From assembly GCA_945881845.1 (NCBI GenBank), contig CAMCVN010000007.1:1-64000 (forward strand): DNA of 64,000 nucleotides. The letters run 5' to 3'. This document shows, one piece after another, positions 54,472 to 64,000 of the stretch (position 1 is the stretch's first letter; each line of letters begins with the position of its first letter). The notes below the pieces were generated by a model. The model worked only from the letters and a program-made list of their open reading frames with translations. It did no database searches and was not told the DNA's origin. Made by a program: the position numbers and the translations under genes. This DNA comes from Bifidobacterium breve (lineage in GTDB: Bacteria > Actinomycetota > Thermoleophilia > Solirubrobacterales > Solirubrobacteraceae).

Positions 54472-55367
54472 TTGATTACCGTACCTTCGCTGCCGCCGCC
54501 GGGGGCCTTGTTGTCGGTTGGCGGAGGGGCACCGCCGGTACCAACCTCGTCTGGAAGCTTCTTCGATTTCTTGCTGTAGTCCTCAGGCGACGCGTTCTGG
54601 AGATCCTGCAGTGCCGGGTCTTCCGCAGCCCCTCCGCCTGCCGCGCCAGCGTCGTCCGTCCCTCCGCCGCCTCCGTCTGCCGTGGTTGAAACTTCAATCA
54701 CTTTCGCGTCCGGGAAGTCACCAGAGAGCTCCTTCGCTGCCTTTGTAGCCGCTGCCTTCGTCGCATATACGCCCGAGTAAACGACCCACGCTCCTGCGTC
54801 AAGACTGGCATAGTTATCGGAGTCGAGGATTCCAACGTCGGTCGCGCCATTCGCGCTGGCGTCGGCCTTAGCCTGATTGATCGCCGCGACGTTAGCTCCT
54901 TCCTTGGTGAAGCTTTCAAGCTCGACCGTCCAAGCGTCTTCACCGCTCCAGCCATCGGCGAGCGCGCTACCCACAGCAGCAGCAGCGCCAGCGCCAGCGC
55001 CGACGAGTACTGGCTGCTGATCGGAAGAACTGCCCTTGCCGATCACTGCGCCGAGCAGTACTGCCAAGAGCAGCAAGCCGATCGCGACTGCCGCCCCGAG
55101 TGGCGAGATCGCCCGAGCTTCCTCGCGCGGTGGCGGCGACTGAGCGGACGCGGCGGCCGCGCCTGCGGCCAGTGGGGCTGCTGCGGACGGCCCGAGCAAT
55201 TCGCGGTATTCGACGCGCGCTTCGGCGCGCCGCTCACCACAGTTGACGCAGTAGCGCTGATCGGAGGCCAGCTCGACCCCGCAGCGGCGGCAAGATTCAC
55301 CCACCTCACCCAGTGTCTGCGTCACCGCTGCTCCGCTCAGTGGCGACTGCGTCTCGATGTCGGTCAC
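54468..55367 (-). CDS. Zinc-ribbon membrane protein with SPOR-like C-terminal region
   Basis: CRRCGVELASDQRYCVNCGERR; TM; AWVVYSGVYATKAAATKAAKELSGDFPDAKVIEV. Confidence 0.7.
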   Translation of the reverse strand: MTDIETQSPLSGAAVTQTLGEVGESCRRCGVELASDQRYCVNCGERRAEARVEYRELLGPSAAAPLAAGAAAASAQSPPPREEARAISPLGAAVAIGLLLLAVLLGAVIGKGSSSDQQPVLVGAGAGAAAAVGSALADGWSGEDAWTVELESFTKEGANVAAINQAKADASANGATDVGILDSDNYASLDAGAWVVYSGVYATKAAATKAAKELSGDFPDAKVIEVSTTADGGGGGTDDAGAAGGGAAEDPALQDLQNASPEDYSKKSKKLPDEVGTGGAPPPTDNKAPGGGSEGTVIK

Positions 55368-56101
55368 TGTAGCTCCGTTACTTGAGCATTCGCGTTCAGC
55401 TTTGCGCCCTTCGGGCTGCCAATGAAGAAGACCGTGAACTTGCCCGACTTGTCTGCCTTGATCTTGTTAATTATTCCTCGGCCGATCGCCACGACCTTGC
55501 CCGCCCTTTCACCGACAACCGAAACTAGAATCTTTCGCTGTTCCTCGCCGGTCGTATTCCTTACCTTGCCGACGGCGGCAAGTCCGTTGACCGGATCTTC
55601 GGCCAGACCGATCGACTCGATCGTTAGCTTTGGCGGGTTAATATTCAACTTGGAGTCCGAAGCTCCGACCTTGACATCGACTTTCGCCGGTGGCTCTGAG
55701 GCGAATACCTGATCATTGACCCAGTAAATCTTACTGTCTGCCGGCACGACGCTGGCGTGCGTCAAGGTCCGCTGCAGGCCGGCAGTTCCGTTTGTGAACA
55801 ACAGCTCCCCCGACTTGCTCTTGACGTCGATGATGACCGGAACGTCGAGCTGCGGCTTCGAGGCCTTATTGCGCAGCTCGACCGCTACGGCGGAACCGTT
55901 TTCGTCGGTGATCAGCGCGACGTCGCCTGCGCTGACGTTGGTGTTAGCGGCGCCCGCATTCACGCCCTTCTCTTCCTGAAGCGTGCCAGCGCTGCTCGCA
56001 AGCTTTTCATTCTTGCTCTGCGAGCTTTCGCATGCGCTCAACGTGACCGCAAGAGGAGCCGTGAGCGCGACGAGTGCCACAAGGGCGAGCGGCAGACTCA
56101 T
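55364..56101 (-). CDS. Lipoprotein, hypothetical
   Basis: Lipobox VTLSACES; 4-bp overlaps with both neighbours. Confidence 0.75.
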   Translation of the reverse strand: MSLPLALVALVALTAPLAVTLSACESSQSKNEKLASSAGTLQEEKGVNAGAANTNVSAGDVALITDENGSAVAVELRNKASKPQLDVPVIIDVKSKSGELLFTNGTAGLQRTLTHASVVPADSKIYWVNDQVFASEPPAKVDVKVGASDSKLNINPPKLTIESIGLAEDPVNGLAAVGKVRNTTGEEQRKILVSVVGERAGKVVAIGRGIINKIKADKSGKFTVFFIGSPKGAKLNANAQVTELQ

Positions 56102-57030
56102 CCGAAGCTCCCTGCGACGTAATCTGCCGTGCGCGCTTCGCGCGGGTTTGAGAAGAGCTGCTCGCCATCGCCAAACTCGACGAGATCACCGAGGTACATG
56201 AAACCGACCTTGTCGGCAATTCGCCGCGCCTGCTGAAGGTTGTGCGTGACGATCACCACCGCCACCTCGGAGCGGAGTTTGACGATCAACTGCTCGATCG
56301 TCTCCGTCGACTTTGGATCGAGCGCAGAGCAGGGCTCGTCCAGCAACAAAACCTCCGGCTGCGCGGCGAGCGAACGCGCGATGCATAGCCGCTGCTGTTG
56401 CCCGCCGGAGAGCCGCAGCGCAGGGTGGTCTAGATTCGATTCAACTTCAGCCAAGAGGCCTGCTCGGTCAAGCGCTTGTCGTACCGGCTCCATTAGGGCT
56501 GACTTGCGAGGTTTGCGGTTGGCCCCTTCGCGCAGCGCGTAGGCGACGTTGTCGAAGATGCTCATCGGGAACGGGTTGGGCTGCTGAAAGACCATTGAGA
56601 CGCGGCGGCGCAGTTGGGTCACTTCAATCCGGTCGACGTCCTCATTGTCGAGAAAAATCTGCCCTTCGCGACGGGCTGTCGCGGTCAATTCCGTCAGCCT
56701 ATTTAGCGATCGCAGCAGCGTTGTCTTGCCGCAACCAGAAGGGCCGATAAGTGCTAGAACCTCACCGCGGCAAACCGGCAGCGAGACCCCCTTGACGGCT
56801 TCATTGTCGCCGTAATAGAGGCGGAGATTTTCGGTTCGCATCCGCTCCACGATCGCGCTCGCGGGTAGCGAATCGGAGCGCCGCGTGAGCGGTGCACCGG
56901 TCACAGCAGCGGCGGGCGCAGAGGGATCAAGGCGTGGCGGCTCAACGATTGTTGGCTCTTCGCTGACAACGATCCGGCGTACCGGCGGAGGCGGCCCCGA
57001 ATAGGTTGTCTGATCTCCAGGAAGGCTCAT
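56098..57030 (-). CDS. pstB: Phosphate ABC transporter ATP-binding protein
   Basis: GPSGCGKTTLLRSLNRL, LSGGQQQRLCIARSLA, LLLDEPCSALDPKST. Confidence 0.93.
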   Translation of the reverse strand: MSLPGDQTTYSGPPPPVRRIVVSEEPTIVEPPRLDPSAPAAAVTGAPLTRRSDSLPASAIVERMRTENLRLYYGDNEAVKGVSLPVCRGEVLALIGPSGCGKTTLLRSLNRLTELTATARREGQIFLDNEDVDRIEVTQLRRRVSMVFQQPNPFPMSIFDNVAYALREGANRKPRKSALMEPVRQALDRAGLLAEVESNLDHPALRLSGGQQQRLCIARSLAAQPEVLLLDEPCSALDPKSTETIEQLIVKLRSEVAVVIVTHNLQQARRIADKVGFMYLGDLVEFGDGEQLFSNPREARTADYVAGSFG

Positions 57031-57992
57031 CGTGTGGCCGCCGCGCTCGCCGATTTGCCGCTACGGGCAAGTCGGCTGACGAATAGGTTGAGGCCGATCG
57101 AGATCATCAACAGAACGAAAGCTGCCGCGTATGCCTTGTCAGGCGCCGCTCCCTCGCCTGCAGGCGAGTTGACGTATGTGTAGCTGGTCAACGTGCCTCC
57201 GTTGCCGCGCAGAATGTCCAACCCCGGAATATCGCCGTATCCCTGAATTTGGAGCGAAGCACCAAGCAGCACTACGACGATCGCCGTGTCGCCGGCGATC
57301 CGTCCCATCCCCAACACCGTTCCCGTTCCGATTGCCGGGCGAACGGACGGCAACAACACTCGCTGGATCGTCGCCCACTTCGACTTGCCGAGTGCGTAGC
57401 TGGCCTCGCGAACATGGCTCGGGATCGCCTGCAGCCCCTCGCGGGTTGCGCCGACGATCAGCGGCAGCGCGATCAGCGACATCATCAGCGCCGCCGTGAA
57501 GAACGAGCGCCCGAAGACGGACCCGCCCTCGGCCCGGAAGGACAAGAAACCAAATACCTCCTGTTGGAAGATGATCAGGCCGAAGATCGCGAGCACGATG
57601 CTTGGCGTTCCAGCGATGATCTCGACCGCCGACTCGACCGCCCGCGCAAGGCCGAAGGGGCGGCCGTACTCAGTGAGCCAAATTGCCACGGCTACGGAAG
57701 CGGGGATCGCAACCAGCGTTCCCATCGTCGTCAGCAGAATCGTCCCAATCAGTGGGTCAAGAAAACCGCCGCTCTTACTTTGGTCGAAGGTTGCGTTTGG
57801 CCTTTCAACAAAGAGGTTTGGGCGCAGGAACTCAAGGCCCTTATAGGCCATGAATGCGACGATCGCGAAGGCAATGACGCACGCGGTGATCCCCGCGATC
57901 CAGCAAAAGGCCAGCATGATGCGGTCGATCAGCGGCCAAGTGCGGCTCGACTCTACGGCGCTTGTGCGGCCGCCTGTCAGCGAGGCGCTCAC
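57027..57992 (-). CDS. pstA: Phosphate ABC transporter permease PstA
   Basis: PLIVGATREGLQAIPSHVREASYALGKSKWATIQRVLLPS. Confidence 0.92.
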   Translation of the reverse strand: MSASLTGGRTSAVESSRTWPLIDRIMLAFCWIAGITACVIAFAIVAFMAYKGLEFLRPNLFVERPNATFDQSKSGGFLDPLIGTILLTTMGTLVAIPASVAVAIWLTEYGRPFGLARAVESAVEIIAGTPSIVLAIFGLIIFQQEVFGFLSFRAEGGSVFGRSFFTAALMMSLIALPLIVGATREGLQAIPSHVREASYALGKSKWATIQRVLLPSVRPAIGTGTVLGMGRIAGDTAIVVVLLGASLQIQGYGDIPGLDILRGNGGTLTSYTYVNSPAGEGAAPDKAYAAAFVLLMISIGLNLFVSRLARSGKSASAAATR

Positions 57993-59032
57993 GGCCGAAT
58001 ACCGTACTTGCGCATCGGGATCTTCGCCGCCCAGCCAGCCCAGGAAAGAACCGCACTCGACACCAGCAGCAAGAATGCAAAGGCGTAGATCGTCTGCCCA
58101 AACGGGATCACGCTCAAACCTTCGGCGTTATCGACGATTGAGGAGGCAAGCGTGCGAACCGGTTCGAAGAAGAAGGTGAGGCCATCGACCGGCTGGGGCA
58201 CAAAGCTCAGCGATCCCGAGATCATCGAAATCATGATCGCTTCGCCTAGCGCCCTGGCCGCTGCCAAGATCACGGCCGCAATGATCGCGGGACGGACCGT
58301 CCGCACCGAAATAGTCCACATGATGCGCCAGCGGTTCACGCCAAGCGCAGCGGCACCCTCGATCCAACCTTTCGGAACCGAGCGAAGCGCATCTACGATG
58401 ATCGTGATCATGATCGGGACGATCATTACCGTCAAGACCAGCGCGGCGACCGACCACGACGCACCGGTCAGCTGGGTCACGTAGCCAACCGACTCCTTGC
58501 GCTCGTCGCTGATCAGGTTGTTAGCGACGAACGGCACCAGCACGAGAATTCCAATCAGCCCGTAGACAACCGAGGGCACCGCCGCGAGCAGGCGGACGAC
58601 CGGCTCGAGCAGCCGCTCTAGTCGAGGCGGAGCGAACTCGACGATGAAGATCGCTGTGAAGAGGGAGAAGAAGAGGCCAAGAAATACGGCGACGCCGGTC
58701 GTCAGAATTGTCCCCCAGAGGAGAGGCCAAACACCGATCTCATAAACATATTCCGATGGCGCCGACGGGGATTTGAAAATATCGCCTAGCTGCGTGTCTG
58801 GTTCGCCGGCGCCAAACCAACCGATTCCGTTACTGGCGAACGATGGCCAAGCCTTGGCCAATACGAAGATGACCATCCCTGCGCAGAGAGCGAGAACCAT
58901 GGCCCCAACGAGACCTAGCAGCAGTTCTGCGCGCCGGTCAACGGAGCTGCCTGATCTACGCCCCTGGCGACCGGTTGGCTGCTGGAATTGATCCTGCGAG
59001 GGCTGCTGAGGCGGCGCGGTAGTAGCTGCCAT
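57989..59032 (-). CDS. pstC: Phosphate ABC transporter permease PstC
   Basis: VPKGWIEGAAALGVNRWRIMWTISVRTVRPAIIAAVILAAARALGEAIMISMISG. Confidence 0.92.
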   Translation of the reverse strand: MAATTAPPQQPSQDQFQQPTGRQGRRSGSSVDRRAELLLGLVGAMVLALCAGMVIFVLAKAWPSFASNGIGWFGAGEPDTQLGDIFKSPSAPSEYVYEIGVWPLLWGTILTTGVAVFLGLFFSLFTAIFIVEFAPPRLERLLEPVVRLLAAVPSVVYGLIGILVLVPFVANNLISDERKESVGYVTQLTGASWSVAALVLTVMIVPIMITIIVDALRSVPKGWIEGAAALGVNRWRIMWTISVRTVRPAIIAAVILAAARALGEAIMISMISGSLSFVPQPVDGLTFFFEPVRTLASSIVDNAEGLSVIPFGQTIYAFAFLLLVSSAVLSWAGWAAKIPMRKYGIRP

Positions 59033-59043
59033 AAAAGCTCAGA

Positions 59044-59850
59044 CTATGCCGGTACCCAGCCCCGCGCGACGATCCGCTGGCCACTTGAGCCACGGACCCA
59101 CGAAAGGAAGCTGGCGGCGGCACCGGTAGGTTTTCCTCGGGTGACCATCCAGAAGTTACGAGTTCCCTCGTACTGCGCGGATTTCGCGTTGCGCAGAGTG
59201 CATGGGACGCCGTTGAACGGGACGACTGAGGTTCCTGCCGTGAACTTGAAGTCAAGGTAAGCAATCGCGTTCTTCGATGAGCGAACCGCCTGCTGAACGA
59301 GTCCGTTCGAAGCTTTCTGACTGGCATTTCCTGCCACTCGACGCGACTGCCCCATAAAGATGTTCTGGAAGGCATCGGCCGTACCCGATGCAGGCGTTCT
59401 GCTGATCAGCTCGATTGGTCCAGAGATCTTGGACCCAGGCACGTCTTTCCAGTTGCGGACTTGGCCGGAAAAGATCGCCTGCACCGTCGCGCGACTAATG
59501 TTGGCAAGCCGGTTGGCCGGGTTGGTTGAGATGCAAACACCGTCGCGGGCGATGCGGTTAAAAACGAGGCCTTTGGGGTCCGAGGCTTGAGGGTCGCGCG
59601 AGGAGAGCCCATACGTAACGCGACCCCGAGCGACATCGTTTACACCGATGTCTGAACCGCCTTGGAGGATACGGAACGCGGTGCTGCCCGGGTATCCCTT
59701 CGCCAGCGCAACCGCTAGTGGATAGATCGAGGTTGAGCCACTCATCGTCAGAGTTGCAGCACTTGAGGCGGCGGGGACCGCGAGCGTGCAGAGCGTGCCG
59801 ATTGCTAGTCCTAGGACAAGTTTGCGTGTCATTGTTTGCGATCCGTTCAT
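59044..59850 (-). CDS. pstS: Phosphate-binding protein PstS
   Basis: LTMSGSTSIYPLAVALAKGY...ILQGGSDIGVNDVARGRVTYGLSSRDP...IFSGQVRNWKDV. Confidence 0.9.
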   Translation of the reverse strand: MNGSQTMTRKLVLGLAIGTLCTLAVPAASSAATLTMSGSTSIYPLAVALAKGYPGSTAFRILQGGSDIGVNDVARGRVTYGLSSRDPQASDPKGLVFNRIARDGVCISTNPANRLANISRATVQAIFSGQVRNWKDVPGSKISGPIELISRTPASGTADAFQNIFMGQSRRVAGNASQKASNGLVQQAVRSSKNAIAYLDFKFTAGTSVVPFNGVPCTLRNAKSAQYEGTRNFWMVTRGKPTGAAASFLSWVRGSSGQRIVARGWVPA

Positions 59851-59904
59851 CGAGCGGTCTAGGTTGATTTACTGACCGCATACTCTGCTGTCGGACAGCT
59901 CTGT

Positions 59905-59922
59905 GCAGGTAACCAGCAGGTA
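59905..59922 (-). promoter_or_regulatory. 11-nt-spaced direct repeat TACCTGC (minus strand) upstream of pstS, PhoP-box-like
   Basis: GCAGGTA at 59905-59911 and 59916-59922. Confidence 0.35.
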
Positions 59923-59941
59923 TTCAGAATGAAAAGAAGTT

Positions 59942-61981
59942 GTGAACGCCGCAGCCGCCGGCGCTACGGCCTCTGAGCTTTGGCGGCATACCCCGGTCGT
60001 TCACAATTCAGCGAGCAAATTGCGTCACCCTACGACCGTGTATTTACGCCTCTTCCAGGCCGGGGTGCTCGCAGCTGCAACCGCTGCTCTGGCCACGACG
60101 ATCGCCGCCGCCCCGGCTTCGGCGACGATTTCAAGTGGAGCCTTGATCGACGGCCCCAGTAGCGCGATCCGCGAGCTCGGTGGCAGCGCGATCTCGTCGG
60201 ATGGAAGCGGCGGCCTCGTTTACCGCAAAGATGTTGACGGCCGCCCCCACATCTTTGCCGCTCAATTTATCGATGGGCGCTGGCTCCCCGCCCAGCAGGT
60301 TGACGTCGGTCAACGCTTCGAATCATCGTGGCCCGTGATTGGAGCCGGCAACGATGGCAGGCTGGTAGTTGTTTGGGTTCAAGAGTTCGGGGCAAGCGAC
60401 CGACTCTTTTCGGCAACACTGCAGCCCGGCTCGCGACGATTCGAAGCGCCGGTGCCGCTAGACCTCTTCGTTGGCGACTCGGCGCTCGGCACGTACCCCG
60501 CCATCTCGATGGCCGCAGGCGGCCAAGCCTACGTCGTTTATCGCGTCGTTACAGAATCGTCGCCGACCAGTGCACCTCCTGGGAACGTCCTTGGTGAGTA
60601 CCGTGTCGCTCGCTACAACGGCCAACTTTGGTCTTCGCTTGGGGCCCCGATAAATCGTTCGCTGGCGTCAGCGCAACCGACTCCAACCGCACGAAACAGA
60701 CCCCAGATCGGCACCGATCAGCTCGGCAACGCCGTTGTCGCTTGGCAGGAGCTCGACGATGAATTCATTCCGCGCATCTTTGCGCGGCGCGTCTTTGCTT
60801 CAGCCACCGGCATAGCGCTGCAGGTCAGCCCGCGCAGTCTCGATGGCAAAATTGTGCGAGCAGGAGCCGATGAGTTCGCGCTCGCGGTTGGGCGCTCCGG
60901 TGAGTCGGCGATCGCCTGGCGGCAACTTCCAGCTGACAACGGTGCATTCACGCGTCCGCGCGTCTTGCTCTCACTCTCGCCAGACGTGTATTCAGCCGAG
61001 GCAATCGGCTTCGGGGTGCCTCGAGCCGTAGACGGCGGTGGAAGTAATGGGCCAGAGGCGCGGCCGGGTTCGATCTTCACCTCGATTGTCGGCGCCGCGA
61101 CGATGACAAGCTTCAGCTCCGGGCTAGGTGCCAACTCGACGGCAGCGACCGACACCGACATCGGGACGACAATTCGACTTGACGCCGGAGATTCAACCAC
61201 CGCGGCCGACCCACGCGGCGTCATTGGCAACAGCGGCGCCGCCGCGTTCGCGTGGAAGCGCAACAGTGGTGTTAGCGGAAGGGTAATGATGCGCGAGCAG
61301 CGCGCGGATGGAGTGGAGACCGACCGCTCATTGTCGGCGCCGAAGGGTGGCCAGATCGACTCCTTGATGCTTGCCGGGACTGGACTCGGCGACGGATTGG
61401 GGGCTTTCTCTCAAGGAACTGGGGCCGGCAGACAAATCGTCGCCGGGGTCATCGACGCGCCTCCTGACGTCTTCAACGTTCAGACGCCAATCGACTTTGT
61501 CCGCAGCCGAACGGTCAGGATCGAGTGGGACCCAGCGCAGAACGCAATCGGCCGCGTTAAGTACTCCGTAATGGTCGATGACGAATTGGTCGCCGAGGAA
61601 ATCAAGGGCTTGCAGTATTCGCTGAAAACCAGCTCGGTCGAGTCTGGCACGCGGACAATCACGGTGATTGCCACCGACGAAGCTGGGCAGGAGACAACCA
61701 GCGTGCCAGGCATTTTGAAGCTCGACCGCAGCGCGCCCAAGGTGAGTCTGCGCAAGTCTGGCCGCAAACTTACGGTGTCGATCTCGGACGGACAGGCCAA
61801 GAAGAGCTCCGGCCTCGCCTCCAGCACAACCCAGATCAATTTTGGTGACGGATCACGAAGCTCACGGCGCGGCAGCGTGAATCATCGCTACCGCGCCTCC
61901 GGGCGCTATCGCGTGACGGTCACGGCGGCCGACGAGATCGGAAATCGCAGAACTCTTCGGCGCTGGGTAGTGATCCGATGA
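59942..61981 (+). CDS. Large secreted protein with C-terminal PKD-like domain
   Basis: Signal peptide (start may be GTG 60038); C-terminus TQINFGDGSRSSRRGSVNHRYRASGRYRVTVTAADEIGNRRTL. Confidence 0.8.
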   Translation: MNAAAAGATASELWRHTPVVHNSASKLRHPTTVYLRLFQAGVLAAATAALATTIAAAPASATISSGALIDGPSSAIRELGGSAISSDGSGGLVYRKDVDGRPHIFAAQFIDGRWLPAQQVDVGQRFESSWPVIGAGNDGRLVVVWVQEFGASDRLFSATLQPGSRRFEAPVPLDLFVGDSALGTYPAISMAAGGQAYVVYRVVTESSPTSAPPGNVLGEYRVARYNGQLWSSLGAPINRSLASAQPTPTARNRPQIGTDQLGNAVVAWQELDDEFIPRIFARRVFASATGIALQVSPRSLDGKIVRAGADEFALAVGRSGESAIAWRQLPADNGAFTRPRVLLSLSPDVYSAEAIGFGVPRAVDGGGSNGPEARPGSIFTSIVGAATMTSFSSGLGANSTAATDTDIGTTIRLDAGDSTTAADPRGVIGNSGAAAFAWKRNSGVSGRVMMREQRADGVETDRSLSAPKGGQIDSLMLAGTGLGDGLGAFSQGTGAGRQIVAGVIDAPPDVFNVQTPIDFVRSRTVRIEWDPAQNAIGRVKYSVMVDDELVAEEIKGLQYSLKTSSVESGTRTITVIATDEAGQETTSVPGILKLDRSAPKVSLRKSGRKLTVSISDGQAKKSSGLASSTTQINFGDGSRSSRRGSVNHRYRASGRYRVTVTAADEIGNRRTLRRWVVIR

Positions 61982-63966
61982 GACACTCGGTCGTCGCGCT
62001 CATTGCTGGCCTGACGGCAGCAGTGTTCACAGCCAGCGCCGCCGCGTATGTAGCGCCCGGCGCTGAGATTCTTTCGGCCTCGATCGAGCGGCTGGAGCAG
62101 GGCGATGACAGCACTACGCAGGTCACACTTTCGGCTAGCGGTGAGTACGCATTCTTCACGACTCGAGCAAGCAACTTCTTCGCAGACAACGATGCTGACC
62201 CGGCCGGGCAATTTCGCAGCGGCGGCATATTCCGGCGAAACTTGGCCAGCGGTGGTCTTGAACTCGTAGCCTCGGGCGACCTGCGACCGGAGAGTGCGCC
62301 AGAGACAATCACCACGCGCGGGGCGCTCAACCCTTCTGTCAGCGCAGATGGTCGCTTTGTCGCCTTTTCAACTGGCTGGCAGTTGACCGCTGCCGACACC
62401 AACAGCCACGTTGACGTCTATGTCCGTGACATGAATCTTCCGATCGATGCACCGACAGCCTTCGACCTCGTTTCAGCGCGCGACGGCGGCAGCACACCTG
62501 CTTCGTGGCTTGCCCCTGCGGCGGAGTTGGATCGGCCTGGCCGCAACGCTGGGGCTGACGTCTCGTTGGCTCGGGCGATCTCAGCCGACGGTCGCCTCGT
62601 CGTCTTCAGAACCAGCGCAGCGAGTGACCTTCCGGCGCGAGTGGGAACCGGCACGCCGAGCGATCAAGTGTTTGTTCGCGATCGCACTTCGAAAACGACG
62701 AAGCTAATGACGCGCTCGAAGGTCTCAGGCGATCCGACAGAAGCGAGCTTGATTGTTTCGGCCGTAATCAGTTCCGACGGCTCAACCGTCTTGTGGATCG
62801 GCCGCTCAGCGCCCAGCCAAACTGACTTTCTAGACGGCGAAGGATCGAACGCAACCGTCGAACACCTCCTGCTGAGAAGAATTGCCGACGGCGACGGAGC
62901 ACCGACGCGGCGGATCACCGGAATTTCGGACCTCGATGACCCGCTCTGCGCTGCTGGCTCGACGATCATCGATGACCCTGCACGGACCGGCCCGTGTTAC
63001 GGTCCGCTGGCCCAAACTGAGGGCCACGTCGGCGGGCTCGTCAGCCAAGTCCCTCAACTAAGCGCAGATGGCCGACAGGCGCTGGTGATCACCAATGCCA
63101 GCCCGCGAGCAACCCAGCAGACCGGAAACGCCGGCGACATCTTCCTGATTGACACGTCGGCTGGTACATCGCGTAAGGCAGCAACGACCGAGCTGACTCG
63201 CGAGGCACTAAGTGGCGTCGGGGCTTCCGAACCGTTCGAGACAGCGATCCTGTCCGGCGACGGTCGTTGGGTGGTCGCGACAACATTCCGCACATCGTTC
63301 CCGCTGCCAGCGTTGCGACTACTCGGCACCCCTCGAGCCACCGCGTCTGCACGCGAGCTTTACCTGATTGACCTGCGCGAGCGGACGGCTGAGAGAATCC
63401 TGCGCAGTTACGCGGCTGACGACGTCAACGGGTCGGCATCCTCGTTGCCCTCGATCACCACCGACGGCAGCAAGATCGCCTTCATCTCGGCGGCGACCAA
63501 CCTCTTCTTCGGTGATGCCAACGGGCGCAGCGACGCATTCTTAGTCACTCGCACCGATCCTCCTGTCGCTGAACCACCGATTCCCGAGCCTGTCGATCCA
63601 GAGCCGACACCGGAACCAATTGAGCAGGAAACCAAGCCGCTGCCGCTTAACGTGATCGTGAGCAAGCGTGGCCGCGGGACGGTCACGCTCTTGGTCAGGG
63701 CACCGACAGCCGGCGCCCTAGCCGCAGTCGCACGTGGCCGCTTGCTGGATTCCAAGGGCCGCCCAAAGGGCACCGCGAAAACGCTCGTAAGTGCTACCAA
63801 AAACATCGCGAAGGCAGGGCGAACCCCGATCCTGCTGACGCTTAAGAGCTCGCTTCGCTCCGCACTGAAGCGCGCTGGAAAACTGAACGCCCAAGCCGAG
63901 GTAACTTTCGAGGCTAGGGACGGGCGCAGTTTCCAACGGCGCGTGACAGTTCAGTTCAAGTGGTGA
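61978..63966 (+). CDS. Secreted TolB-like beta-propeller protein
   Basis: SLSASGEYAFFTT, NPSVSADGRFVAFSTGW, RAISADGRLVVFRT, PSITTDGSKIAFISAATN repeated propeller blades; 4-bp overlap with previous gene. Confidence 0.82.
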   Translation: MRHSVVALIAGLTAAVFTASAAAYVAPGAEILSASIERLEQGDDSTTQVTLSASGEYAFFTTRASNFFADNDADPAGQFRSGGIFRRNLASGGLELVASGDLRPESAPETITTRGALNPSVSADGRFVAFSTGWQLTAADTNSHVDVYVRDMNLPIDAPTAFDLVSARDGGSTPASWLAPAAELDRPGRNAGADVSLARAISADGRLVVFRTSAASDLPARVGTGTPSDQVFVRDRTSKTTKLMTRSKVSGDPTEASLIVSAVISSDGSTVLWIGRSAPSQTDFLDGEGSNATVEHLLLRRIADGDGAPTRRITGISDLDDPLCAAGSTIIDDPARTGPCYGPLAQTEGHVGGLVSQVPQLSADGRQALVITNASPRATQQTGNAGDIFLIDTSAGTSRKAATTELTREALSGVGASEPFETAILSGDGRWVVATTFRTSFPLPALRLLGTPRATASARELYLIDLRERTAERILRSYAADDVNGSASSLPSITTDGSKIAFISAATNLFFGDANGRSDAFLVTRTDPPVAEPPIPEPVDPEPTPEPIEQETKPLPLNVIVSKRGRGTVTLLVRAPTAGALAAVARGRLLDSKGRPKGTAKTLVSATKNIAKAGRTPILLTLKSSLRSALKRAGKLNAQAEVTFEARDGRSFQRRVTVQFKW

Positions 63967-64000
63967 CTAGCGCCAGCCGCTAAGCGGCGTCGTGCAGCGC

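Overview
High-GC actinobacterial-type chromosome segment (my impression is Thermoleophilia/Solirubrobacterales-like; not verified), densely coding with about 55 credible CDS. From left to right: a tandem pair of TAP-like alpha/beta hydrolases; a patch with three copies of a tRNA-Val(CAC)-like 3' remnant around small secreted or lipase genes; an SGNH hydrolase; a HicAB toxin-antitoxin; a modABC operon with a MerR-TOBE regulator and a palindromic operator candidate; assorted enzymes and secreted proteins; a tandem segmental duplication of a PASTA lipoprotein gene that carries a truncated monooxygenase gene fragment; and a large catabolic cluster (~27.5-43.5 kb). That cluster holds a DUF1989-GcvT fusion resembling TMAO demethylase (Tdm), an acyl-CoA-dehydrogenase-like flavoprotein, a flavin reductase-cNMP domain fusion, a PhyH-type oxygenase, an APC permease, a GlnT/GmaS-like glutamine synthetase, a three-gene split glutamate synthase (MgsABC/GlxBCD-like), an IclR regulator and a DadA/SoxB-like FAD oxidoreductase. 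Then come folate pab genes, an L,D-transpeptidase coupled to a 1385-aa DUF11 protein, acetolactate decarboxylase, a pst phosphate operon extended by three zinc-ribbon proteins and a phosphoesterase, and a pair of large secreted proteins. The best candidate for an under-described system is the 27-43 kb cluster, read as an actinobacterial variant of TMAO/methylamine (N-methylglutamate pathway) utilisation. All family assignments are by reading translated sequence; no database search was run.
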